Of a stretch of 64,000 nucleotides of DNA, positions 1 through 10,745 are shown piece after piece (position 1 is the stretch's first letter; every line of letters begins with the position of its first letter). The DNA comes from Syngnathus acus (lineage: Eukaryota > Chordata > Actinopteri > Syngnathiformes > Syngnathidae): assembly GCF_901709675.1 (NCBI RefSeq), contig NC_051105.1:2967104-3031103 (forward strand). The letters run 5' to 3'. The notes beneath the pieces were generated by a model that was given only the letters and a program-made list of their open reading frames with translations, was not told where the DNA came from and did not search any database. The translations under genes were made by a program, and so were the position numbers.

Positions 1-945
1 TACAAAAGGGTCCCATTGACATAAAATGATTGTCTTTCAAATACTACAGTTCAGATAAAGCACACAAGAAAGGGTCCTCAAATCCTGGCATCAGACACTG
101 CAGTCACGGAAATAGAATTCAGCCAGAGGCCTCCCACAGAGCAACTGATGCTGGGAATTAGGAGTCACCACTTTCGGGTTGGTGCGAAAGGGGTGGGGGG
201 ATTAGGAATTTACGGGAAGAAGTATCACCCATGAGAGATGATTGCCGAAAAGCAAAAAAAAACGTGGGAGTGTGCAAAGCATGAAGCGCAACATCTTACA
301 AGCGAGCAGATGGCATCGCACGGATTTTTGCATTCCGGACATTCCTCGCCGCTGCATTTCCAGTCAGCGGCGAGACATGCTGTTCCAATGCTCTGACATC
401 ACTCGGGGGTTCCACTCTGCCTTCCACGGTTCGGCCTGCCGCTCTCACACAATCCCACCCATATTTGGAAGTGAGAGGAAGGGAATCCCAGCTGATGACT
501 CAGGCCTCGGCTGCCAATGGGAATTCACTCCACATCTGCTTTTTAGTGCAAGGGTGAGTGTGTGCATGCTTGCGTGTATGAAAGGCTATCGTGCACATCC
601 TTATCTCTTGGAGCTCAACATGAGACTTAAACTCCATGACAGCGATGAATAATTGCGTGTGTTCTTAAAATTGGTCTGAAACTCTAACAGAGGGGTTGAC
701 CTCTTTTTCACTGAGGGCCACATCTACATAATGGTTGTTCTCAAAAGGTCAGCTGCAACATTTAAGAATGTAATATAAAATAATTGTGGCTACACCTTGA
801 TGTAAAATATCTACAATGTATTATTCAAGTTACAAATATTAAATTATTAATAATATCATTCATTGTTATTGTAAAAAAAATTGTATATCATCAAACACTA
901 GTTGTTATGCTCAAAACTTTGAAAAGGGCAGAAGTTTTCAATATA

Positions 946-1115
946 CCGTAATTTCCGGACTATAAGTCGCGTTTTTTTTTCATAGTTTGGGTGGGGGGGC
1001 GACTTATACTCAGGAGCGATTTATATACATATATATGGGTTTTTTTCACTTTTTTGGGCATTTTATGGCTGGTGCGACTTATACTCCGGTGCGACTTATA
1101 GTCCGAAAATTACGG
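946..1115. mobile_element. TA-flanked MITE, copy 1
   Basis: A 170-bp element with long terminal inverted repeats begins CCGTAATTTCCGGACTATAA and ends with the near-perfect reverse complement, flanked by TA on both sides. It has no coding capacity. The interior repeats the phrase 'gcgacttatactc'. A second copy of the same length is at 41286-41455 and a larger relative is at 49801-50212. TA duplication and non-coding foldback structure fit a Tc1/mariner-type MITE; the superfamily is inferred from the target site only. Confidence 0.8.
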
Positions 1116-2467
1116 TACTGTAAAAAGATTTTCCTTGTTTCCTTAGTGTGACGTCAAAGAGAGTAACATATATCATTGCTATTATCTCATAATTTAAAAT
1201 CCCAACAAAATGGTAGTTCAGACAGTCACGTAATCTGAGATGTCAGCGGGTGAGAGTGGCAGAGGAGATGGTGGTGTTAACTGCTGATGTCAAGCAAGCT
1301 GCTAGCTAGCTAGCTAGAAGCTAACTGCCCAAAAGCAGTCACTTGCTTTCGAAGACACCGACGTATCAGCAATAATAAGTTTGTCTTCTTTGTTTATGCC
1401 ATTAGAGCACATCCTCATTTTATTCCAAACATGCGTTCCTACAGTGGCAATATAACCCGAATTTGTCGTTGGAATATACCAAGGTATATCACAAACCTAT
1501 GCTAATGCACTAATAATGACATTTTTACTGTGCATAGTTGAGTGACAGAACACTCTTACGCCTTAATTATGAAACAATCTACTAAAAACAGTAAATACGG
1601 TAGAGGGTGAACATGCCAACATGTTCTTGGGCCTTGTCGTACCAAAATGTCAGTGCTTAGACAGGTTTTGTAGTGAAGGTTAGCATAGAGTAGACTAACC
1701 GAACCATTCACCCTGCTTGGAAAAGTGACTAATGATGAGAACCTACTGTATTGCATTCAAATCTATCAAAATTATTCCACACGAAAGATTTAGGGTTTGT
1801 TCCTGTCAACACTGAAAGTTGGATCCAGGTCCATGAAGCAACATGGAGGTCTAAATTTGGATAGACATTGTTACCGTCTGCGTGTTGATGACAGAAGACA
1901 CGGGTCTCTGGAGTTGTGTGTGGTCGGGGCTATCAGAAAAGACTGCTGTTGTTCTCCCTGGCAGCCAGACACGCACACGCGCTCCCTCAAGCAGGCCTGA
2001 GAAAGAAAGAACGCTTTCATGGAATATTCTGTTTAGCTGCACAGACAGTTGCATATGATACTCTCAGGACCCATAAAACAAGTTCTTCACAGACAATATC
2101 ACGCTCATGCTCTGTTTGCCTCGGACTACAGGCAGCATATATTTGGATTTCAACAATGAATTGAGTGTTCAGAGAGAATGTTGCTAAAATTGGTGCTTGG
2201 GCCTCTAAGGCAACTTCATTCTTACATGAAAAATCCAGTGAGAGATGCACACTGAAAACACAGTATCCACAAAGATAATGCAGTGGTACCTTGAATAAGT
2301 TCAGTACTTTCACGCAAAAGACTACACACCCCCTCCGCCTTTTTTTTAATAAAAGACCCTGATAAGCATAACTTATGGGGAATATGAGGAAAAGAAATCC
2401 AGAACAATTCAACAATACCCATAAGTAAATTATCTGGTCTTGCGACTGGGGGTCCATGCATATTTCA

Positions 2468-2483
2468 GGGGGGGGGGGGGGGG
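2468..2483. repeat. poly-G run (16 G)
   Basis: An uninterrupted run of sixteen G residues follows 'tatttca' and precedes 'cagtgcccctgtggctcc'. Runs this long are unstable, and the assembled length may be wrong. No function is apparent. Confidence 0.9.
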
Positions 2484-3754
2484 CAGTGCCCCTGTGGCTC
2501 CCCCTCGAGCTCCGCCAGTGAGTGTATGCCAGAGAAAATGAAGTTGCCAGTCATTTCTTATGCCAACCTGTTTAGGAGCAAAAAGGAAGGCCAGTTTTTC
2601 ATCCCCAAGGAAGATATACCACCATGTCTTGGTGTGACACCAGAACTACAGACCAAATTCACTGCATGGGTGGTGTGATATATTTTTAAGTCCAAAACTA
2701 TAGAATAATTGCCCCACCTACCCAGGGCTTGGTGTCAACGGAACTGAAAGTTGTCTGAATTCTAAAACAACTGACCAGGACAAGATCTGAGGTGGACCAC
2801 CTCTGTATCTGTGGAGCAAGAAAAACCCTATACACCTAAAATAGTACGAGGGACCCCCGCAGAATTATATAAAAGTGATGACACATCTTACAGTCACGTA
2901 TTAGGTAGGAAAACACACATCATGCGTCCTACACATCTCCAGTGAAGCGCACACAGAGACAAATGAATGGTGCAGCTGGGGGAAGAGGAAAGAAAATAAC
3001 AAGTGACTCATTTGACCCATAGAAAACCAAAAGGGAATTAACAGTCATATCCTGAGCTGAGAGAGAGCAAGGACCCTTAAAGATGATAGTAATAGAAGTA
3101 ACGAGAAGGCATTCTGTTGTTATTTACTAAGATTGCCTCCAATTCTATACCCAAAAAACTCCATAACACAAGAATCTACCATTTCCATGACTTCTCCAAA
3201 ATGTTCTCCTAATTTACAAGATTAACACATTTCAGCCTGACTGCTAAAAATGTAGTCGCACAAAACAAAACAAATTAAAAAAAAGGTCATCATCTGAAAC
3301 ATAGCAGTGAACGTGACTCTAAATCAAACCACAGACACATCTCGGTACACTTTATGTTCAATTGGAACAGAAGCAAAAATTCGACAGTGATCAATAAGAT
3401 TAACAGATGAGCCGATTTCTTTAAGGGGCGGGATAAAAAAAATGGTTTTGCATGATTGAAATCAGGGGTGTCCAAACTGTGGTGAAAAAGGAGAAGAGAA
3501 GAAATTGATCTCTTATTTTCTTTCTCAACCAATCACACATCATTAAGTAAGATGGGACACTAAAGTACAATTCTACAGTACAAGTACAAAATGCTCCTGT
3601 TTTGGTTCTAAATTTGGAGAGGATTCTGGTGCAGTCAAGTGCAGGGATTGAGGCCTTTTTAATATAAGACAGATTCGTTTCCATGACAAGTGAACGCCAT
3701 GTACTTAGTGTTTAGTAGAATAGTGTTTCTCGAAGGCCTTGGTTGACCCCAAGC

Positions 3755-4190
3755 GTCGATATTGTGGAACGACATCAAAAGTGACGTCATGCTTGCCTAT
3801 ACCACTACAAAGTGAAACAGGGGGGGGGGAGGACTGAGGGGAGTACACTGCTTAAAGAATGTATGCAACTTTATCAAAACGATCGAGCACAATATGCTTC
3901 AAAACAGATCATAAGACCTTAAAGGGTCACGAGAAGCTGTTAGAAATAGCAAGAAAAAGCGAGTAAAGCCGCAACGGCGGTGAACTCCACCCCCTGTTGT
4001 TAAGCGAGAGGCGCCTTTTCAAAATCGAAAACACACTCGTAGCTTTTTTCTTTTTGGTTCACTGTTACCGTGGGTTGAATAAAAACCGCAGTGTGACACC
4101 CGCAAAACTGTCACCAGGGTCAACGTTTTTTTCCATGGCCTCAAAATAGAAGCGAATACCATATGTGCAGAACAATATTGCTGCTTGTAA
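3755..4190 (+). pseudogene. relic of RNASEH2B promoter and exon 1
   Basis: This stretch aligns by eye with the promoter and first exon of the intact RNASEH2B at 27.58-28.02 kb. Shared landmarks in the same order are TGACGTCA (3782), 'actgcttaaagaatg' versus 'gctgcttgaatagcg', 'ggtgaactcca' versus 'ggtgaactaca', 'gcgccttttc', 'tcaacgttt', and the first exon itself. The relic exon starts with ATG at 4135, codon 5 is TAG where the parent has AAG, about 12 nt are missing in the second half, and the last exon bases before the donor GT are changed from AG to TT. No later RNASEH2B exon follows, so it is a truncated, dead copy. It points toward gdf3, whose start lies about 630 bp downstream. Confidence 0.8.
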
Positions 4191-4396
4191 CACTTGTAAC
4201 AGTCTATTCCCTGTTTTAGAGATGTGTATGTGCGCTGTGTACGTGTCTTTGTACCCCTCATTCACCCACGCAGGGAAATGCGGCGAAAAAAACATTATTT
4301 GGACACATCTTTTTTTTCTTAGTTGATGAATTTACATTTAATATAAATTATACTGTCCAAAATAGATATACGTACTTGTTATTAAAATATTTTTAC

Positions 4397-4458
4397 ATCA
4401 GAATCAGCTTTATTGACCAAGTTTGTGCATGCCAAACAGGGAATTTGACTCCGGTTGA
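4397..4458 (+). repeat. common teleost interspersed-repeat tail
   Basis: The phrases 'agaatcagctttattgacc' and 'gaatttgactccggtt' are characteristic of a retroelement tail seen very often in teleost genomes. Only the tail is present. The family name is not assigned. Confidence 0.5.
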
Positions 4459-4735
4459 TCTGTACAACATTTAAGTGACTGACAACATTCAGGTAACTAA
4501 CTCCATGCAACTTTACTACTCATTTTCCCAAATGGTTAAAAAAAATACATCAAGTTTAAAAATGACAGGAATTATTCAAATTAACTTTTTATTTGCTCAT
4601 CTATTAGCCCTAGTTTTAAAGACCAAATGTGTCTCTTGTGCTCGAATGTTGCACTGAGCTTTAGTGATTTGAGAACTCAAAGAACTGATAACAGTTCGGA
4701 AAAACAAACGAAAATGTTTGGAGCCGCCCGCCCCC

Positions 4736-4820
4736 TCCGTCGCCATCTTATCAATCACACCGGGAGGTAGCGCCATTTAAATCAAACGTTCCCGCGCTCA
4801 ACTGTGGAGAGAACAAAAAC
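4736..4820 (+). promoter_or_regulatory. probable gdf3 proximal promoter / 5' UTR
   Basis: A GC-rich patch (gccgcccgccccctccgtcg) leads into CGCCATCTTATC at 4741. That contains a YY1-like GCCATCTT core with an overlapping TTATC (GATA-type) core. A second 'gcgccatttaaa' lies near 4770. The coding start follows at 4821. No TATA box can be assigned with certainty and the transcription start is unknown. Motif calls are by consensus only. Confidence 0.35.
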
Positions 4821-6062
4821 ATGCCTGGGCTCCTGCTCCTCCTGGTCCTGGTCGGCGTGGACGCTGCCCCTCAGCAGCGGCTCCTCCTCGGTGCCCTGGG
4901 TCTCTCCGAGCGACCGTTCGCCGGGTCCCGATCCGGGCGCCGCGACGTCCCTCCGGCCCTCTTGAGGATCTTCCGGAGGTCGGAGCGCGTCCAGGCCGAC
5001 GAGGTTGAGGCGTGCACGGTGTCCGAGTACGGCGTGCGTGGCAACATCATCAGATACGTGCAAGACCAAGGTAGTGGCTGTGGTAGCAACCACCAAATTA
5101 GTCTGTGCGGGTTGCGTCTTTGTTGCAAATGTGTGCGCATGTGTGTGCTTGCGTGTTTGTGCACGTGTCCGACATGCTATGATTGTGTGGGTGGGTCCAT
5201 TCCTGAGTTTTTAAATGATGTTACTGCGTGTGTGTGTGCATGTTCAGGTGGTGTCATTCCAGGTTCTGGCATGGTGTGCCCAGGCTGCGTGGACCAGCAT
5301 CTGTTTTTCAATCTTGCGGCCCTGGAGTCATTGGAAGTCTTGTATCTGGCCCAGTTGCATGTCCACTTCATGTCGGCAGCCAGGGTGGCAAGGCTGCTTC
5401 AAAGCGGTCCCACCATCAGTGCTGTTTTGTACAAGGTGGTCCGGCCTACGCTGAAGGGTGCCGACCCTAGGGTCAACCGCCGCCTTCTTCTGTCCCAGTC
5501 GGTCCGGCCGGGCCCGGAAGGAGTGTCGGTCACTATGGATGTCACGTCACTGGCTGAGTCCTGGCGCCGCCCGGCACGCAATTACGGTCTGCTTCTGGAA
5601 CTTCGGCCTCTGGATACTGACCCGGATCAGTCCTGGGCGGCGCCATCCGTGCAGGCCTCTTTGGTGGCAGTGTCGCTCCACCCGCAGCAGTGTCGTTCCC
5701 GGCAGAGGAGGAGTGCCACCCGCTCCCAGCCTCCTGTGTCGCCCAGCAACGTTTGCAAAGCCCGCCGCCTCTATGTGGACTTTAAAGATGTGGGCTGGCA
5801 AGATTGGATCATCGCACCACAAGGCTACATGGCAAACTACTGCCACGGTGAGTGCCCCTTCCCTCTCAGCGACAGCTTGAACAGCACCAACCACGCCATC
5901 CTGCAGACTCTGGTTCACTCGCTGGATCCGGGTAGCACCCCTCAACCATGCTGCGTGCCCGTCCGATTCTCGCCCATCTCGATGCTCTACTATGACAACA
6001 ACGACAACGTGGTGCTGCGCCACTACCAGGACATGGTGGTGGACGAATGCGGATGTCGTTGA
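4821..6062 (+). CDS. gdf3: growth/differentiation factor 3 (Vg1), TGF-beta ligand; 2 exons
   Basis: Secreted TGF-beta family ligand of the Vg1/GDF1/GDF3 group; fish Gdf3 acts with Nodal in mesendoderm induction and left-right patterning (family knowledge). Exon 1 is 4821-5070 and exon 2 is 5248-6062, giving 354 aa; an acceptor at 5262 would remove five residues in frame. Residues 1-15 form a leucine-rich signal peptide. The prodomain ends in a furin site RSRQRR, with predicted cleavage after residue 238 (mature start at base 5712). The 116-residue mature part has the seven-cysteine knot ([24 protein letters not shown]), the Vg1-type [14 protein letters not shown] stretch, and an NST glycosylation site. 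Exon 1 ends CAAG|gtagtg in phase 1. The 177-nt intron has no in-frame stop, so the unspliced frame stays open for 413 codons. A polyA signal follows at 6119. It is a complete gene; gdf1 is the main alternative name. Confidence 0.93.
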   Translation: MPGLLLLLVLVGVDAAPQQRLLLGALGLSERPFAGSRSGRRDVPPALLRIFRRSERVQADEVEACTVSEYGVRGNIIRYVQDQGSGCGSNHQISLCGLRLCCKCVRMCVLACLCTCPTCYDCVGGSIPEFLNDVTACVCACSGGVIPGSGMVCPGCVDQHLFFNLAALESLEVLYLAQLHVHFMSAARVARLLQSGPTISAVLYKVVRPTLKGADPRVNRRLLLSQSVRPGPEGVSVTMDVTSLAESWRRPARNYGLLLELRPLDTDPDQSWAAPSVQASLVAVSLHPQQCRSRQRRSATRSQPPVSPSNVCKARRLYVDFKDVGWQDWIIAPQGYMANYCHGECPFPLSDSLNSTNHAILQTLVHSLDPGSTPQPCCVPVRFSPISMLYYDNNDNVVLRHYQDMVVDECGCR

Positions 6063-6118
6063 CCAAAGCCTCCCAGGGCTCTCTGCAATTTGTCAATTGC
6101 CTGATTTTAAATGATGCT

Positions 6119-6124
6119 AATAAA
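6119..6124 (+). terminator. polyadenylation signal of gdf3
   Basis: AATAAA occurs 57 bases after the gdf3 stop codon, inside 'gctaataaagtttg'. This is a plausible polyA signal giving a very short 3' UTR. Confidence 0.7.
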
Positions 6125-7218
6125 GTTTGAAATGAAACATGGGAAAAATCGGAACTTTTTAAAAGACATAAGGCAGAATTTTGGAGAAAGACACAATTTG
6201 ATATTAAAAGCTCATGCAAGGGGATAGATCGAATACCCCCCAGGTTAGCAGCTTCTACAAAGTTGACTTCTGCCGTTTCCAATTTTACACACCTTGATAT
6301 GTGTCATCAAGCAGTATCAAAATACAACAGGGAGAGAAAGAGACAGGAACAAGGTTACATTTTTCAACGACACTTTACAGTAGTGTTTATTATCTCTAAG
6401 AGCAACGAAATATTATTTCCAACAGAAACCAGCCATAGAATTTATGCCACAAACGTGGTGGGACTTTCAAGCAAAAAAAATCTTGTTCAGTATATAAATA
6501 ATCAACACACGACACTGTTCAGGGTTACTGGGTACTGAAGTCTAATCATGCTGACTTCTGGTCGCCAGTCAATGAAAGATACGGTGGAGGTCTCACATTC
6601 AAACCGTGGGGTAAGGCCTCCGTCTAAAAATCCCTCTTTGTCCGCTAGATGGAGCCAAATGTTGCAATTGTTTCACTGGTGGATGGGAATTCAACAGCCC
6701 ACATTGACCCAATTTCTTCGGTTGTTTTGCACAAAACAACCCACTTTTTGTGTAAAACAACCCAACCAACACGTTTTTTTTACGAAACAAGCCAAACGTG
6801 TCAAATTTAGTTACAGTTAGTTACTATAAAAATGTTGTCAATAATGTAATCAAAGTAATGTAACTACATGACTTTCAATTACTTAAGAATAAATCTACCC
6901 TCAACTATGCTAAAAAAAAAAGACAACGGAATGAAATATTGAAAACGGTATAACCTGTGTTTATATTAGCAGTGTGGTATTTTTTTTTTTAAAGAAATTT
7001 GTCAAAATGCAATTCTGGTTTGAAAGGTCAGTTGAACCTGCAGCAAGAATTTTGAAAATTAAAGTGTTCTGGAGAAATTGTGCTTTTTGTCTGGGGAAAA
7101 TATCCTTTATGGGGAAAATTACTGTGTTTGTTCAAAATAGCAATTTAAAATTAAAAGTACAACAGTATAACTTACTGATTATTTCTCAATATATCCCTAC
7201 AAAACTCCAAGCATTAAT
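6125..7218. other. intergenic, no gene seen
   Basis: This is AT-rich sequence between gdf3 and the inverted olfactory receptor. Short open frames at 6548-6820 and 6974-7453 have no recognisable content; the second overlaps the receptor's antisense strand. The stretch 6720-6890, with repeated 'acaaccca' and 'gtaactacatgac' phrases, looks like decayed repeat DNA that I cannot name. Confidence 0.4.
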
Positions 7219-8160
7219 TTACCTGGCTGGCCTTGCTGGATTTGATTTTGACCTGCTTCCAAATAACAGCTTGATATGTATCCATATTTGCTTCATCTTC
7301 AGTCCATATATAATAGGATTGAAGAGAGGATTGTACATCACTATTTGCAACATCATAATCAGGCGAGTGGTTTTTGGAAGGTCGGATTCCAATTTGTCCA
7401 CCACTACGTCAAACATAACTAAGCAAGAGAAGCAGATCAAAACCATTAGATGAGGTAAACAGGTCTCAGCCGCCTTTTTCCAAGCCCTGCCGCAACGGCG
7501 ATAGGAAATGATAAATATTTTGATGTATGTGTAGAGAATGAACAGCACAGGGAGAATCTCACAGTTGATAAAGACGAACACAGTATAAATGGTGAGTATT
7601 TGTGGTTTCATGCACTGAAGCTTATTGACAGAATTGTTACAGAATATCCCCCCTGAAACCAACTTGCACATTTTTATCTTTGTATTAAAATAAATTGCCA
7701 AGCCAACCTTAATGGCAGGCAGAAGCCAGGCGAAGGCCAACAAGATAGCGACATTAGTTGTGCACATGATAGTTGCATATTGCAGAGGCTTGCAGATGGA
7801 CACATACCTGTCATAAGCCATGGCTGCCAACAGAAAGAAGTCTGAAGCAGCTAAAGTGTAGAAACAGAACATTTGAAACATACAAGCTGCGTGAGAAATG
7901 CTCTGCTGGTGAGACAAGACGTCCACAATGAGTTTGGGGTAAAAAGCAGTGCTGTAGAAAAGCGAGTTTAGAGACAAAGCTGCAATGAAAAAATACATAG
8001 GCTCATGAAGGTTCCTGTGAATCCAGATGAGGCAAATAATGGTGCAATTACAGCAGATGATGACAACATATACTATCAACAAGATCACAAAGTAGATATA
8101 TCGGTACTTCTCCACATCTACAAAGCCACCAAGAATTATTAGGACGTGTGTTCCGTTCAT
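7219..8160 (-). CDS. olfactory receptor, diverged inverted member
   Basis: Intronless seven-transmembrane odorant receptor (class A GPCR) of 313 aa, expected on olfactory sensory neurons. The chosen start MNGTHVL puts an N-glycosylation site (NGT) in a short extracellular N terminus, as usual for the family; an in-frame ATG 15 codons upstream is less likely. Visible hallmarks are LHEPMYFFIAALSLN at the TM2 entry, MAYDRYVSICKPLQY at the end of TM3, KAAETCLPHL before TM6, and NPLFNPIIYG in TM7. It is clearly related to the five-gene plus-strand array but diverged, especially in TM4, extracellular loop 2 and TM5. It lies in opposite orientation between gdf3 and the array. Its upstream 60 bp are nearly the same as those of the array genes. 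It looks intact; the teleost delta-type subfamily is my best guess. Confidence 0.92.
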   Translation of the reverse strand: MNGTHVLIILGGFVDVEKYRYIYFVILLIVYVVIICCNCTIICLIWIHRNLHEPMYFFIAALSLNSLFYSTAFYPKLIVDVLSHQQSISHAACMFQMFCFYTLAASDFFLLAAMAYDRYVSICKPLQYATIMCTTNVAILLAFAWLLPAIKVGLAIYFNTKIKMCKLVSGGIFCNNSVNKLQCMKPQILTIYTVFVFINCEILPVLFILYTYIKIFIISYRRCGRAWKKAAETCLPHLMVLICFSCLVMFDVVVDKLESDLPKTTRLIMMLQIVMYNPLFNPIIYGLKMKQIWIHIKLLFGSRSKSNPARPAR

Positions 8161-8204
8161 GTTTTGGTCATGTGCATAATGTGCACGAACGGTCAGGAGA
8201 GTCA

Positions 8205-8270
8205 AGTCTTTTATGATGGCTGCTCAGCCTCCACGGATCTCATTAAGAGCTGCTGTCATGTCAACAAACT
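8205..8270 (-). promoter_or_regulatory. conserved olfactory receptor core promoter (inverted gene)
   Basis: Read on the minus strand, this block runs GTTGACATGACAGCAGCTC, TTAATGAGATCC, GAGGCTGAGCAGCC, then CATAAAAGACT. The same order and spacing recur before all five array genes although the coding regions differ much more. TAATGAGA is a homeodomain-type core of the kind found in olfactory receptor promoters, and CATAAAAG can serve as a TATA box about 50 bp upstream of the chosen ATG. Function is inferred from conservation. Confidence 0.6.
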
Positions 8271-10200
8271 CCCCTCTGTTCTTTTCACCTTTGTGTTGTT
8301 TGTGAGATTGACCTGTCCATCACATGCAGCAGGGTCAAGACATGAAGTTCTCAAGTGATAACTTCATGACATGATTTGACGCCAGTTGTTTCTCGGATAA
8401 CTCTGTCGTCCCCCCACACTTCTATGATCAAGTTGTATCCCAAAGTCCACGACACATTCTAGGGCAGGGTTTACCAACTGTGGTCTACTCAAGTTTGGTT
8501 CATATTAGACATTCGCTATATCAGAAAGATTGCTTTTTCCATAAAATGATCCTCTGCAAGAGGATCGTTCACTTTCCGTACGTTCCAAAGGATGCAAGTG
8601 GCTTGAACATACTTATAAATGAATCTCTTAAAAGCTGGTGAGGAGGACGGACGGGTGAGGTATCCCAAAGGTCGACCATATGCGGGGTACGACAAGGCCG
8701 AGGGAAGGAATCACTCACAGGGAGCAAAGCTGGCGAAGAGGAGTGGGCGAGGCATGCCGGTGGTCGGACGAGGACGAGGATCTTGTACAGGGGGCGGCGC
8801 TGACTCACAAGCACGCCTGTATTTGTGCGAATCGACGACCATAGTCCATCGGCTCGCACCGATGACCGAAACTCGCACTGTATGGGTCATCGGCCCACCG
8901 AAGTGCATCTGGCTCCATTCATAGACTCTATAATGTTATTTTTTGAGAGTCCTACTGGGTGAATGGCTGACATTAGAATCAGGCCTCTCACCCAGCAAGC
9001 TCGTTCACTTGTTTTTTGACTCACTTGTTGAAGGTCGGTCAAACATTGAAGATGCTTTTCGTACTTCTGCCACACGTGCAAACAAAGAAAGCGCTGAGCT
9101 GTTTAGCTTAGTTTTTAGCAGTGTTGAAAATGGACGAATGGAAGAAATAAAGCAAATTCCAAAATCGGACAAACAAGAAAAAACGCTTTTTTGCAACTAA
9201 AATTATCATTATTTCCATTTTCTAAAGTACAAAAAAAAAACATTGGAATTTTTGTGAATTTATTTTAAGGCTTCATTGCCCAGCTTTGGATTTGTTTCTG
9301 TAAAAAAAAAAAAAACTACAACAGGCTGTACGATTGAGAGTTGCGTCATCCATGTGCAGAAAGTCAACATACTGGGATTGACATGTTATTTACAAGGTCA
9401 GGCTCAAGGGGCTGTTAATGATGAGCCAGTGGTCACACATGATGTTCTCATGAGAGGGATGTATCTGGCAAACAAATAAATTACGAAAAGTTACACTGCA
9501 TTCCCAGTGAGTCAAGTCAAATCACTTTTATTCATATCATACCAATTCACAACAGATGTGATCTCAAGGCTTTTTTACATTACGCTGTTAACATGTATCC
9601 TTGGCCCAGTCGTTTTGAGTGGTGACCCTGTCTAGCCACCATGAGTCAACTTGGGGTGCCCCCCATGTATTCATAATATAATATGAATCGTTTCAATGAT
9701 GACACATAGTCATTTAATTTATACCTCTCACATGCAAATAAAAATTGTAGATGTTTTTTTTTCTTTTTTAGAAATTAGAAGGGAAAAGCAACATTTTGTC
9801 AAATTCTGCATGGATTTTAAAGTTTAAAATGTATAATTTTGGGTAAATGGGACGTTTTCGAATAGGTAGGCTTAAGATGAACAGTTTAAAGTTGGACCGG
9901 GAAGAATCGGTCGAATAATGTCGAAATTAGAAGGGGAAAATGAAATGTTGTAAAATGTTGCGGGAATTTGAAAGATGAAAATGTGGAATTTTTCATACTT
10001 GCCAATTTTGAGAATGTTGAAAATCCTCCTCAATGGGATTTGAATGTGCATTTCCAACTGTGAATATATCGCAAACTTACGTTTTTTTTTTACGATCGCC
10101 TGAAATCTTTACTTTTACATAACACATTGATAGAAAAGTGGTTTTGAAATGAAAAGCCTATGACTCAATTTCAGTTGCTCAGACAATCTCTAGTCACTCT
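8271..10200. other. intergenic spacer with repeat fragments
   Basis: No gene is recognised. An open frame at 8619-8924 (+) carries no known domain. At 9385-9476 (+) there is a copy of an unnamed repeat that also occurs inverted at about 10510-10604 and 20636-20730. At about 9510-9600 the phrases 'caagtcaaatcactttta' and 'accaattcacaacagatgtg' match a very common teleost retroelement tail. The rest is AT-rich unique sequence. Confidence 0.45.
9385..9476 (+). repeat. unnamed repeat, forward copy
   Basis: The stretch 'acaaggtcaggctcaagggg ... gagccagtggtcaca ... ggcaaacaaataa' matches, with roughly one base in four changed, the reverse complement of 10510-10604 and 20636-20730. In the coding reading the shared residues are GQ, NDEPVVT versus NNEQVVT, and ADK versus ANK near the end. 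The source family is not recognised. Confidence 0.55.
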
Positions 10201-10745
10201 TATGTTATTTTGCACTCCATAATGCGTCAATCATTTTCAATGGGGCCCAAATCTGGAATACTGACAGTCTTGTACTTGCACGAAGCCACATTGCTTTGAA
10301 ATTACATGGATGGAGTAGACATGGCAAGTCATACAAGACAAATCTGATAAGATGATTTAACAACTTCATGGAACCAATATGGGAATTTGAGTTGTAAAGA
10401 AGGCCTTACTGGACGTGATTGATTGCCGCTGCTGCTGCTGCTAACACACCAAGGACCAAGAGCATGACTATTGTTATTTGCAGCATGCTTGGTGGGATCA
10501 TCCAGAGATTTGACTTGTTTGTCAGCGACAATATCTCCAGAGAGAATTACTGTGACCACTTGCTCATTATTAGCGGTCCCTCGAGGCTGACCTTGTGATG
10601 ACACTATCCTTACATCAGTGTTCCCCTTCTAATTAACCCCGTGGGCTCTAAACTGGCCGTTTGTGTCCACCTCATTTCAACCAATCTCAACATTTTAATG
10701 AAAATATAATCAAAGTTCGTCAAGCAAAAAACAGTTCCTGAGGCA
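10201..10745. repeat. spacer segment preceding array unit 1
   Basis: A segment of about 545 bp is nearly identical to 20329-20871, which precedes unit 4. It is absent between units 1-2, 2-3 and 4-5. It contains a (GCT)n stretch near 10430 and a minus-strand open frame of 91 codons (10329-10604) that is preserved in both copies and includes the unnamed repeat. Its presence before units 1 and 4 suggests it belonged to the ancestral unit. Confidence 0.75.

Larger units (their letters stand above)
1..3744. other. gene-free left flank
   Basis: No convincing gene is visible. Open frames at 242-652 (+) and 2017-2457 (-) show no recognisable domain, no splice partners and ordinary non-coding composition. 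The stretch holds a TA-flanked MITE (946-1115), a 16-base G run (2468-2483), and phrases typical of decayed teleost DNA transposons, such as 'cactgagggccacat' near 709 and 'caggggtgtccaaac' near 3463, which resembles hAT-type termini. The repeat assignments rest on memory of common fish repeats and are tentative. Confidence 0.5.

Noticed and set aside
242-652. 136-codon plus-strand frame at the left edge
   Set aside because: No domain, no conservation clue, no splice partners; composition is ordinary for non-coding DNA.
2017-2457. 146-codon minus-strand frame
   Set aside because: Hydrophobic stretches are scattered without a family pattern, and it overlaps unrelated frames; probably chance.
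5547-6023. Minus-strand 158-codon frame over gdf3 exon 2
   Set aside because: Shadow of the conserved TGF-beta coding sequence; no matching family and no own splice or promoter signals.
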